Shown: piece by piece, positions 1-6,366 of the stretch
Numbering within the stretch: the stretch's first letter is position 1
Layout: every line of letters begins with the position of its first letter
Origin: an uncultured bacterium
GTDB taxonomy: Bacteria > Desulfobacterota > Desulfobulbia > Desulfobulbales > Desulfobulbaceae
Assembly (NCBI GenBank): GCA_903896915.1
Contig: CAITZN010000423.1
Coordinates: 1-10,697 of the forward strand
Direction: 5' to 3'
DNA length: 10,697 nt
Notes under the pieces: generated by a model
Databases searched by the model: none
Told to the model about the DNA's origin: nothing
What the model saw: the letters and a program-made list of their open reading frames with translations, nothing else
Made by a program: the position numbers and the translations under genes

Positions 1-898
1 ACGCGTGAAACAAGAATTCAAAGACAAGACCTTTGCGGTTCCTCTGTTAGCGACACTCGCGGCGTTTGTCTTTGCTGCGCAGATGTTGAACTTCCCTATC
101 GGTGGCGGGACAAGCGGTCATTTTTTGGGGGCCGTGACAGCGGCAGCACTTTTGGGGCCTTGGAGCGCCTGCATCATCCTCTCAGTGGTGCTGGTTATTC
201 AGGGGTTACTCTTCGGCGATGGTGGCATCACCGCATTGGGGAGTAATATCCTCAACATGGGGATCATCGGCGGTATTCTTACGTATCCGATCATGCGAGG
301 TATACGCGCCTTACTGCCAGCTGGACGAAACGGGTACTGTATATCTGCTGCTGTCGCAAGCTGGGCTAGTATTGTGCTGGCCTCAAGTTTTTGTGCCTTT
401 GAGGTGGCGTTTTCTGGAACAAGTCCGCCTGAGGTTGCCTTTCCTGCCATGGTCGGCACACATGCGATCATCGGTATAGGTGAAGCCATGATTACTGTGG
501 CGGTCCTTACTGCCGTCGTCGTGGCTCGACCGGACATCGTTCCCATATGGGCAAAACTGGACAAGACAACACAGCCAAGCAAATCGAGTAAGAGTGCCTG
601 GAGTTTGGCGGGAGCGGGGCTAGCCGTGGCCATCATGCTGGCAGTGGTGGGCAGCCCGTTTGCGTCTAAATCACCAGATGGGCTTGAGAAGGTGGCTGAA
701 GAAAAAGGATTTATGGAAGCAGGGTCTAAGGACAAGGTTGTTTGGACGAAATCTTTGTTTCCTGAATACAAAATCGAAAGCATTGCCTCAGAAAATGTTT
801 CGACCAGTCTAGCTGGCCTGATCGGTACAATTGCCGTGTTTGGTCTTGGGTTTGGAGCAATCCGTCTTATGGTTCGCGTTCCTGCCAGAACTGGCTGA
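1..898 (+). CDS. cbiM: CbiM-like cobalt/nickel ECF transporter membrane component with C-terminal PDGLE segment (5' partial)
   Basis: This is the substrate-specific membrane subunit of an energy-coupling factor transporter that imports Co2+ (or Ni2+), the metal inserted into the corrin ring. Counting from the GTG at position 5, residues 33-41 read GGTSGHFLG and residues 151-161 GTHAIIGIGEA, both typical of CbiM/NikM, with several hydrophobic helices between them. PDGLE follows at 224-228, and a last membrane helix lies at about 265-290, so a CbiN-like PDGLE domain is fused to the C terminus. Known family members start with a Met-His stretch whose N terminus binds the metal; about 35-45 residues, including that stretch, are missing here and must lie before the window. 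The frame is open to the left edge, so the GTG is probably not the true start. No cbiQ or cbiO follows; if present they would be upstream. Cobalt or nickel specificity cannot be read from this part. Confidence 0.85.
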   Translation, partial: RVKQEFKDKTFAVPLLATLAAFVFAAQMLNFPIGGGTSGHFLGAVTAAALLGPWSACIILSVVLVIQGLLFGDGGITALGSNILNMGIIGGILTYPIMRGIRALLPAGRNGYCISAAVASWASIVLASSFCAFEVAFSGTSPPEVAFPAMVGTHAIIGIGEAMITVAVLTAVVVARPDIVPIWAKLDKTTQPSKSSKSAWSLAGAGLAVAIMLAVVGSPFASKSPDGLEKVAEEKGFMEAGSKDKVVWTKSLFPEYKIESIASENVSTSLAGLIGTIAVFGLGFGAIRLMVRVPARTG

Positions 899-972
899 GC
901 AAAGGACACATCACAGATACGTGGAAAGCGCAAACAATGGTGCGTAAATGATGCGTTCAACCTAAGGGGAGG

Positions 973-1001
973 CAGCTCGTCCAATCTTAGCGGACGAGCT
1001 G
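973..1001. terminator. Hairpin between convergent cbiM and small-protein genes, possible bidirectional terminator
   Basis: CAGCTCGTCC (973-982) and GGACGAGCTG (992-1001) form a perfect 10-bp stem with a 9-nt loop. The hairpin sits 75 bases after the cbiM stop and 27 bases beyond the stop of the minus-strand small gene, which is where a shared terminator would be expected. Neither strand has a following T-tract, so it is not a textbook Rho-independent terminator. CCAATCT (981-987) can instead pair with AGATTGG (1009-1015), which would compete with the main stem. Confidence 0.4.
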
Positions 1002-1027
1002 AAAGGTTAGATTGGGAGAAACGCCTA

Positions 1028-1207
1028 TCAAATTTCTCCTTGATTCTTGCCGTCTGTTTCAATACGGAGGGATTCTTCTTTCCGATCAGCAGCAGGACGA
1101 TTCAGGGTCGGTGGGTTTTGCGGCCTGTTTAATGGCCTCAGCCTTTTGTCCATCCAATCTTGCTTTTCCTTAAACATCTCCCTGACGCCCTGATTAACTT
1201 TACTCAT
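1028..1207 (-). CDS. Small charged protein of unknown function (59 aa)
   Basis: I do not recognise a family. The protein begins MSKVNQGVREMFKEKQDWMD and is hydrophilic throughout, rich in Lys, Arg, Glu and Asp, with a proline/asparagine-rich centre (RPLNRPQNPPTLNRP) and an acidic to basic tail. It has no signal peptide, membrane segment or cysteine. The start at 1207 was chosen over an in-frame ATG seven codons upstream because AAGGAG (1214-1219) lies six bases before it. The N-terminal half could form an amphipathic helix and the rest is probably disordered. It is the last gene of a minus-strand series, 56 bases after the zinc-ribbon gene, and may be transcribed with it. The strong ribosome binding site is the main evidence that it is expressed. 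Confidence 0.55.
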   Translation of the reverse strand: MSKVNQGVREMFKEKQDWMDKRLRPLNRPQNPPTLNRPAADRKEESLRIETDGKNQGEI

Positions 1208-1263
1208 AGCCGTCTCCTTTGCGTACATCCTTACGACTATACATTCTCTTCATCAGGAAGCAC

Positions 1264-1443
1264 TCATGCCTTCCCTTTCTTTTGGGGAAAGGGCAAGAGA
1301 TGCTCCACACGAAATCCGCATCGGGTACAGGTGATTGACCATTTATCTGGCTCGTGTTCCATTCGTAAATCTTTCCTTGAACCCGTTGGACAACGTGGGC
1401 AGATACCTTTCATCATTTGGCTCAGATCACGATTTATTTCCAT
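1264..1443 (-). CDS. Small zinc-ribbon protein of unknown function (59 aa)
   Basis: Two CxxC knuckles, CPRC (residues 15-18) and CTRC followed by GF (39-44), are spaced 20 residues apart, as in a zinc ribbon that binds one Zn2+ through four cysteines. The segment between the knuckles is charged, and the C terminus is basic (PQKKGKA). Such short ribbons may bind nucleic acid or a partner protein, but nothing here identifies the target. The start at 1443 was chosen because GGGAGG (1449-1454) lies five bases before the ATG. A longer reading starts with a GTG at 1614 that overlaps the kinase stop codon (GTGA), giving 116 residues, but its extra N terminus looks like translated noncoding DNA. The gene lies 167 bases after the kinase and 56 before the next small gene, all on one strand. 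Confidence 0.6.
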   Translation of the reverse strand: MEINRDLSQMMKGICPRCPTGSRKDLRMEHEPDKWSITCTRCGFRVEHLLPFPQKKGKA

Positions 1444-1565
1444 GCGTGCCTCCCAGAGTACAAACAGGTTGATTCTCAGCTGCCGAGATGTATCACTCTG
1501 ACTGTACCACTGTGACGCTGTTATAAGGTGTTTATTTCGTTGGTAGGGTTCGGCGGTGCTCTTCT

Positions 1566-1579
1566 CTTCTGTACAGAAG
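1566..1579. promoter_or_regulatory. Perfect 14-bp palindrome upstream of the zinc-ribbon gene
   Basis: CTTCTGTACAGAAG is its own reverse complement. It lies in the 167-base gap between the kinase stop (1611) and the zinc-ribbon start (1443). It could be a dimeric-repressor operator or a short hairpin with a GTAC loop. No T-tract follows, so it is not a good terminator. A TATAAC box follows on the minus strand about 40 bases downstream but without a convincing -35 hexamer. The function is unknown. Confidence 0.3.
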
Positions 1580-1610
1580 TCCGTGGGGCGAAGTGCTTGA
1601 CGTTCTGGTT

Positions 1611-4067
1611 TCACGCCTTCCCGTGCGGGGATTGCAGGGCTTCCTGCACGGCAACGGCCAGGCCGGTGAGGGTATAGGGTTTCTTGACATACCGCCTGGC
1701 CCCCAGATCCATGGCCGCCTGAACACGGTCAGTCTCGGCATACCCGCTGACAATGATCGCCTTCTGCTGCGGGTTGAGGAGAAGTGCCTGCTGATAAGTC
1801 GTAAGGCCATCTATGCCCGGTGCCATGATCATATCCAGTAGAAGCAAATCCACCTGCTGGCAGGCCAGATACGCCAAAGCCTCTTCGCCGCTGGCCGCGA
1901 TGCTGGTGGCATAGCCCAACCGGTCAAGCATGGCCTTGGCCAGTTCCCGTTGTTCAAGGATATCGTCAACCACCAGCAGGGTCTGCCCGCAGCCCTGGTA
2001 ATCGGCCAGACTGATTTCCGGGTTTTCCTGGGCCATTTCCTCGCGGGTTGCCGGAAAATAGAGCTCGAACAAGGCCCCACGCCCCTCGGCTGTAGAAACG
2101 GTAATGTAGCCTTTATGGTCCTGCACCGTGCCCCAGACAACCGTCATGCCCAGACCGGTACCACTCCGCCCTAGGGTCTTCTTGGAAAAAAACGGTTCAA
2201 AGATATGCTCAAGATCGGCCTTGGAAATACCGGTGCCCTCGTCCGCAACAGTCAGGACCGCATACTCGCCCTCCACTATCTGCTCATAGCCGGGTAACGG
2301 TTGATCGATATAACGATTTTCAGTGGTTACGCAAAGGACACCGCCGTGGGGCTGGGCCTCGTAGGCATTGACGATCAGGTTCATGACCGTTTTCTGCAGG
2401 TGGACTGACGACCCCTTGATGCGCAGCAGATCAGACGCCAGCCGTACCTCTTCTTTGATATCCGGGTTGTTGGTGTGCAACTTGATGTACTCGGGCGAAG
2501 CAAGATAACGCTCGACCAGCGTATTGAGATCCAACACCACCGGCTGGGACACACCCTGACGGGCCAGGGTCAACAGGTCCTGAACGATCTCGCTGGCCTT
2601 CAGCCCTGAATCGCGCACGGCTACGATATAGCGACGCTGCGGGTTTTCCGGGGCCATGCTGGCCAAAATGAGCTCAGGATAGCCGACGATGGCAGCCAGA
2701 ACATTGTTAAGATCGTGGGCCACGCCCCCGGCAAGCATTCCCAGGGCCTCCATCTTGCGGCTGCGGTTCAGCTGCTGCTCCAGATCTTCGATGGCAGCCG
2801 TCGCCCTGTTGCGCTCGTCGACCATCTGATTGGCAGCCAGCGCCAGCTCCTTGAATTCGGAAAAATGGATAGCCCGATCGTCGACCATGGAGGTACCGGT
2901 GGCCGCTCGGGCAAAGAATGCGTTGAATCCCTGCATATTGCTGGCTATCTTTGCGGTGACATAACGGGAAACCAGCGCAATGAGCACAATACAAAACAGC
3001 AGAATGGCCACGATCACGCCAAGATCTTGTTTGATTTTCATGGACAGGGCCGCCCGTTTCTGCGCCAGAACCGCATTGATCTCATCGACATAGACACCGG
3101 CGCCGACCATCCAGCGCCACTCCTTGATGGCCCTGGCATAGGCTATCTTAGGGGCAGGCTGTCCGGTTGCCGGACGAATAGTCCCTACATATTCGAGAAA
3201 ATAGCCTTTATCCTGTTGACTGTGAAGGATCAGCTCTTGCAATACAGGGACCCCGTTGGGATCCTTAAAATTCCACTGATTCACTCCTATATTTTCCGGT
3301 TTATAGTGGGCCAGGGTCTTGGCCTCGAAATCATAAACAAAGATGTAGTTATCGTTGTCGAATCTGATGGTGTTGATGCGGGCCAGAGTCTGCCGCTGAA
3401 TCTCTTCCTCGACATCCCCGATATACTCGCCCGTACCGACCCACCAGTCCAGGGGCTTAAAATATTTACTGTATCCAATCTTTTCGGACATTTTTTCAGC
3501 ATCACCTGGTCTATACCAGTGCCAATTAAGAAACCCTTCACCCTTTTCCCGAAGCATCTCTATCATCCGGCGGATGGTATATAACCCCTTGCTGTCCTGC
3601 AGATCCCAGAGATTCTGGCCCTCGAGTTGCGGCGAGAACGGCAGGAGCACATTGTTGCCCTGCATGTCGTAGATAAAAAAATAACCGCGTCCGTCATAAA
3701 ATCGAACCGGCCGAAGAGCCTCTCTGATCATGCCTTTAATTTCCTCTTCGCTCCTGCTCCCCTGGTATTGGTTGTAGATGTTTTCGACAACAGCATACGC
3801 TTGATAGACTTGGTCTTTGATCTGATCCTTGAGGGCTTTCTCAGTAGTAGAACGCTGGTACTCGATATAATCAATGACCCTATCAACCTCTTGCTTGATC
3901 AACGCCTTCTGATTGGCAACATATTCTGCCTTCAGATGGCGCGATTCAGTCTCGAACTTGCTATATTCCTGGAATACCCACAACGAGCCAACCAGACCGA
4001 CGGACAAAACCGCAATACCGATCATGTTCCAAATCAGAGTTTTATGGAGACTATTCAAGAGGTTCAT
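1611..4067 (-). CDS. Hybrid sensor histidine kinase with tandem extracytoplasmic Cache domains and C-terminal receiver
   Basis: This 818-residue membrane sensor kinase has a first transmembrane helix at about 12-32. A periplasmic region at about 33-348 holds two related Cache modules: GRGYFFIYDMQGN...DWWVGTGEYIGDV at 126-219 and NDNYIFVYD...WRWMVGAGVYVDE at 238-329. A second helix spans about 349-368, followed by a HAMP-like linker (370-425). The HisKA box is GGVAHDLNN with phospho-accepting His451. The ATPase has an N box at 563-570 (NLIVNAYE), G1 DEGTG at 609-613, EPFFSKK at 624-630 and G2 GTGLG at 636-640. The receiver domain (about 695-812) has acidic residues D701/D702, phospho-acceptor D745, S774 and K795/K796, so all key residues are present. 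Cache modules of this type commonly bind small organic ligands; the ligand here is unknown. The ribosome binding site is weak, but the first ATG keeps helix 1 intact. No response regulator gene lies beside it, so output may go through a distant partner. Confidence 0.93.
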   Translation of the reverse strand: MNLLNSLHKTLIWNMIGIAVLSVGLVGSLWVFQEYSKFETESRHLKAEYVANQKALIKQEVDRVIDYIEYQRSTTEKALKDQIKDQVYQAYAVVENIYNQYQGSRSEEEIKGMIREALRPVRFYDGRGYFFIYDMQGNNVLLPFSPQLEGQNLWDLQDSKGLYTIRRMIEMLREKGEGFLNWHWYRPGDAEKMSEKIGYSKYFKPLDWWVGTGEYIGDVEEEIQRQTLARINTIRFDNDNYIFVYDFEAKTLAHYKPENIGVNQWNFKDPNGVPVLQELILHSQQDKGYFLEYVGTIRPATGQPAPKIAYARAIKEWRWMVGAGVYVDEINAVLAQKRAALSMKIKQDLGVIVAILLFCIVLIALVSRYVTAKIASNMQGFNAFFARAATGTSMVDDRAIHFSEFKELALAANQMVDERNRATAAIEDLEQQLNRSRKMEALGMLAGGVAHDLNNVLAAIVGYPELILASMAPENPQRRYIVAVRDSGLKASEIVQDLLTLARQGVSQPVVLDLNTLVERYLASPEYIKLHTNNPDIKEEVRLASDLLRIKGSSVHLQKTVMNLIVNAYEAQPHGGVLCVTTENRYIDQPLPGYEQIVEGEYAVLTVADEGTGISKADLEHIFEPFFSKKTLGRSGTGLGMTVVWGTVQDHKGYITVSTAEGRGALFELYFPATREEMAQENPEISLADYQGCGQTLLVVDDILEQRELAKAMLDRLGYATSIAASGEEALAYLACQQVDLLLLDMIMAPGIDGLTTYQQALLLNPQQKAIIVSGYAETDRVQAAMDLGARRYVKKPYTLTGLAVAVQEALQSPHGKA

Positions 4068-4174
4068 AGGCAGTTTCAGGAAGGGGATGGAGAGCGTTGG
4101 ATGGCTCCGGAAAATACCAACTGACGGCGTAGAGGTGTCTTTGCCGCAATCTCCAGCATTTCTCTCATATACGC

Positions 4175-4204
4175 ATTAAAGGGGAAAAACACTGCTTTCG
4201 TCAA
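4175..4204 (-). promoter_or_regulatory. Sigma-70-like promoter for the histidine kinase gene
   Basis: On the minus strand TTGACG (4204-4199) is followed after 18 bases by TTTAAT (4180-4175); each hexamer matches the consensus at five of six positions. Transcription would begin near 4168 and give a leader of about 100 nt before the kinase start at 4067. This was found by eye only. Confidence 0.5.
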
Positions 4205-4215
4205 TCATTTTCAGT

Positions 4216-4290
4216 CCTCTGCCTGCACGAACCGAGGGGTTCGCAGTGTGGGAAACCACCACAGAGGGGTACCTTGCGGCACATGCAAGG
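4216..4290. other. Foldable sequence: three-way junction plus an adjacent hairpin beyond the cbiB stop
   Basis: An outer stem CCTCTG (4216-4221)/CAGAGG (4262-4267) encloses two hairpins: CGAACC-GAGG-GGTTCG (4228-4243) and GTGG-GAAA-CCAC (4248-4259). The GAAA loop is of GNRA type when read on the plus strand. A fourth stem, CCTTGC (4272-4277)/GCAAGG (4285-4290), lies beside it, just past the end of cbiB at 4304. It may terminate cobalamin-operon transcripts, though no T-tract follows on either strand, or it may be a structured RNA. The rest of the 4068-4303 gap holds only the kinase promoter and leader. Confidence 0.35.
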
Positions 4291-4303
4291 GCGGCTGAGG
4301 CGG

Positions 4304-5275
4304 CTACATATGGCAGGCCAACGACACCAACCAACCGGCCAGACAGCCAAGAAGTGCGGTGGTGGTCATCAGGAGGCAGGCCTGTTCAATATGGTGCAGC
4401 CGGACATCCCCCAAACCCACCCCGATGAAGGGTTTTTCGACCAGGACTCCGTGGTAAAAGTTGGGACCGTTCAATTGCACCCCCAGGGCACCGGCAAAGG
4501 CGGCTTCCGGATAGCCGGCGTTGGGACTGGCATGATGCGTACCTTCGTGCCAGGCGGTGACCAGAGCGCGTCGGCTGGAAAGGCCAGTAAGGATGAGGCT
4601 AGCCAGGGCAATAATCGGCACGGCCAATCGGGCGGGAAGGAAGTTGGCTACATCGTCAATCCGAGCCGCCGCTCGGCCAAAAAGGAGATAGCGCGGATTC
4701 TTGTAGCCCACCATGGAGTCCAGGGTATTGATCATCTTGTAAGCCAGAGCCAGGGGCGCCCCACCGATGGCGGCGAAAAAAAGCGGTGACAGCACTCCGT
4801 CCACCACGTTTTCGGCCACGGTTTCCACGGTGGCCCGAGCAATATCGTCGGCTTGATAGCGCTCGACATCACGGCCAACAATCATGGCCACCTGCGTTCG
4901 CGCCTGATCAACCTCGCCGCTCGCCAGCAGCTGGTGGATCTCCATGCCCGCCTGCGAAAGCGATCGTGCCGACAGGCAGTAGAAGAGCAGCACGGTTTCG
5001 ACCATAAAACCAAGAAGACCATGCACCCGGTAGGCCAACCCGATGATGAGGGCCGAGAGGGCCCAGCACCCGAGGATGAGGGAGACAGCAAAGAGGCCAC
5101 CGGCAACAAATTCTTTTTTGCAGTGCTTGCGAAAAAAGGGCTCCGCCACCTCGATGGCCCGGCCCATCCAGCGGACCGGATGAGGAAGCCAGCGGGGATC
5201 ACCCACCATTGCATCCAGGGCAAAAGCGGTAGGCAGGGCGAGCCAGGGGAGGATTGTTGATAGGGTTGCCGACAT
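4304..5275 (-). CDS. cbiB: Adenosylcobinamide-phosphate synthase CbiB
   Basis: CbiB (CobD in the Pseudomonas naming) is an integral membrane enzyme that attaches (R)-1-aminopropan-2-ol O-phosphate to adenosylcobyric acid, giving adenosylcobinamide phosphate. The 323-residue length is normal for the family. Conserved stretches are DPRWLPHPVRWMG (26-38), ETVAENVVDGVLSPLF (151-166), KMINTLDSMVGY (180-191) and NAGYPEAAFAGALG (252-265), with hydrophobic helices near the N terminus, at about 57-100, about 215-232 and at the C terminus. The ATG at 5275 was preferred to a TTG at 5281 because GAGG lies seven bases before it. Only two bases separate it from the cobD stop, which implies translational coupling with the enzyme that makes its substrate. 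It is the last gene of the operon. Confidence 0.95.
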   Translation of the reverse strand: MSATLSTILPWLALPTAFALDAMVGDPRWLPHPVRWMGRAIEVAEPFFRKHCKKEFVAGGLFAVSLILGCWALSALIIGLAYRVHGLLGFMVETVLLFYCLSARSLSQAGMEIHQLLASGEVDQARTQVAMIVGRDVERYQADDIARATVETVAENVVDGVLSPLFFAAIGGAPLALAYKMINTLDSMVGYKNPRYLLFGRAAARIDDVANFLPARLAVPIIALASLILTGLSSRRALVTAWHEGTHHASPNAGYPEAAFAGALGVQLNGPNFYHGVLVEKPFIGVGLGDVRLHHIEQACLLMTTTALLGCLAGWLVSLACHM

Positions 5276-5277
5276 GA

Positions 5278-6366
5278 TCAAACCTCGGAAGTTGTGCCGA
5301 CAGCGGCCAGCAGGTGACGGGCGACCGCCTCATTGGTGGCCGCATCCTTGAGAGCCACCCGGATATACTGCTCGCTCAGGCCATGAAAATTGGCGCAGTT
5401 GCGAATCAGGAACCGCTGCTCGGCCAGAGATTGGCAAACCACGGTTGCAGTTCGGTCCTCCGGCAGGCCGATGAGAAAATAAGAGGTGCAACTCGGGTAG
5501 AGGGTCAGCCGTCCGGGCTGCAGACGTTCGCGGAACAAGCCACCCTCCTGGGCAAGACAGGTGCGGGTCTGCTCGATAAAGGCGGCAACGGCCGTCTGGT
5601 TGTCGCCGAGGAAACAGACCGCCTCCTGGGCCAGGCTGTTGACGCACCAGGGTTGCATGTAACGGCGGAACCGCTCGACGATCGGCGGGTTGGCCACCAG
5701 AAAACCGGCCCGCAGACCTGGCATGCCGAAGATTTTCGAAACCGACCAGAGGACGATGACGTTGTCAAGGCCGCAACGGCTCATGCTCGCATCCTGTTCC
5801 GCCGGCACAAAGGGTAGGTAGGATTCATCAATGATGAAACGGGTCTGAGGGTGGGTGCGGCACAGGTCGAGCAGAGCGGCATGCGGCATCAACTGCCCGG
5901 TGGGGTTGTTGGGATTACAGAGAAAAACCGTGTCGATGCCGGCAAGCGCCGCGGCCAGCCGCTCCAGATCCGGTTCAAATCCGGTGTTCGGTTCTGCCAG
6001 AAAAAACTCGGGCTCGATATCATGCACCCGGCAGCCGTCGATATAGTCAGCATAGGTCGGCCCGACAATCAGCACCCGCTTCGATTTGAGTGCTGCGCAG
6101 GCCGAGTAGATGAACTGGGTGGTACCGCCTCCGGCCAGAACCCGCTGTTCCTCCACCCCGAGCAGGGCGGCAATGGCTCGCACCGCTGCCCGGCCGTCGA
6201 CCTCGGGCAGGACCCTGATCCGGTCGAGGCGACTCCTCAGATGCTCGATCACTCCGGGCATAGTCCCGAGCGGATTGATGTTGCTGCTCATATCAATAAT
6301 CTCATCCGGCCGGCAGCCCAACTGCTCAGCCACCGCAACGATGTTGCCTCCGTGCCCCTGGATCAT
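5278..6366 (-). CDS. cobD: L-threonine-O-3-phosphate decarboxylase CobD
   Basis: This PLP enzyme of aminotransferase fold type I decarboxylates L-threonine O-3-phosphate to (R)-1-aminopropan-2-ol O-phosphate, the linker of the nucleotide loop of B12. Visible marks, numbered from the ATG, are GHGGN near the N terminus (5-8), NINPLG (29-34), CNPNNPTG (150-157), DESY (180-183) with the Asp that contacts the PLP ring nitrogen, SVSK with Schiff-base Lys211, the LRAG arginine at 219 and the YIRVALK arginine at 336. The 362-residue length is normal. The ATG at 6366 was chosen over a GTG at 6372 because AGGAG (6375-6379) sits eight bases before the ATG. This start overlaps the cbiP stop as ATGA, indicating coupled translation. 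The assignment over histidinol-phosphate aminotransferase rests on the GHGGN start and the neighbours. No threonine kinase gene is visible to supply the substrate. Confidence 0.94.
   Translation of the reverse strand: MIQGHGGNIVAVAEQLGCRPDEIIDMSSNINPLGTMPGVIEHLRSRLDRIRVLPEVDGRAAVRAIAALLGVEEQRVLAGGGTTQFIYSACAALKSKRVLIVGPTYADYIDGCRVHDIEPEFFLAEPNTGFEPDLERLAAALAGIDTVFLCNPNNPTGQLMPHAALLDLCRTHPQTRFIIDESYLPFVPAEQDASMSRCGLDNVIVLWSVSKIFGMPGLRAGFLVANPPIVERFRRYMQPWCVNSLAQEAVCFLGDNQTAVAAFIEQTRTCLAQEGGLFRERLQPGRLTLYPSCTSYFLIGLPEDRTATVVCQSLAEQRFLIRNCANFHGLSEQYIRVALKDAATNEAVARHLLAAVGTTSEV

Noticed and set aside
199..1062. Long minus-strand reading frame opposite cbiM
   Set aside because: It is antisense to a clearly conserved membrane protein, has no recognisable motif, and runs through the intergenic hairpin.
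1444..1614. N-terminal extension of the zinc-ribbon gene from the GTG overlapping the kinase stop
   Set aside because: The GTGA overlap is tempting, but the added 57 residues look noncoding, contain the palindrome, and the internal ATG has a much better ribosome binding site.
2715..3584. Plus-strand reading frame of 289 codons opposite the kinase
   Set aside because: It is complementary to the conserved Cache and HAMP coding sequence, so it is a by-product of GC-rich codon use.
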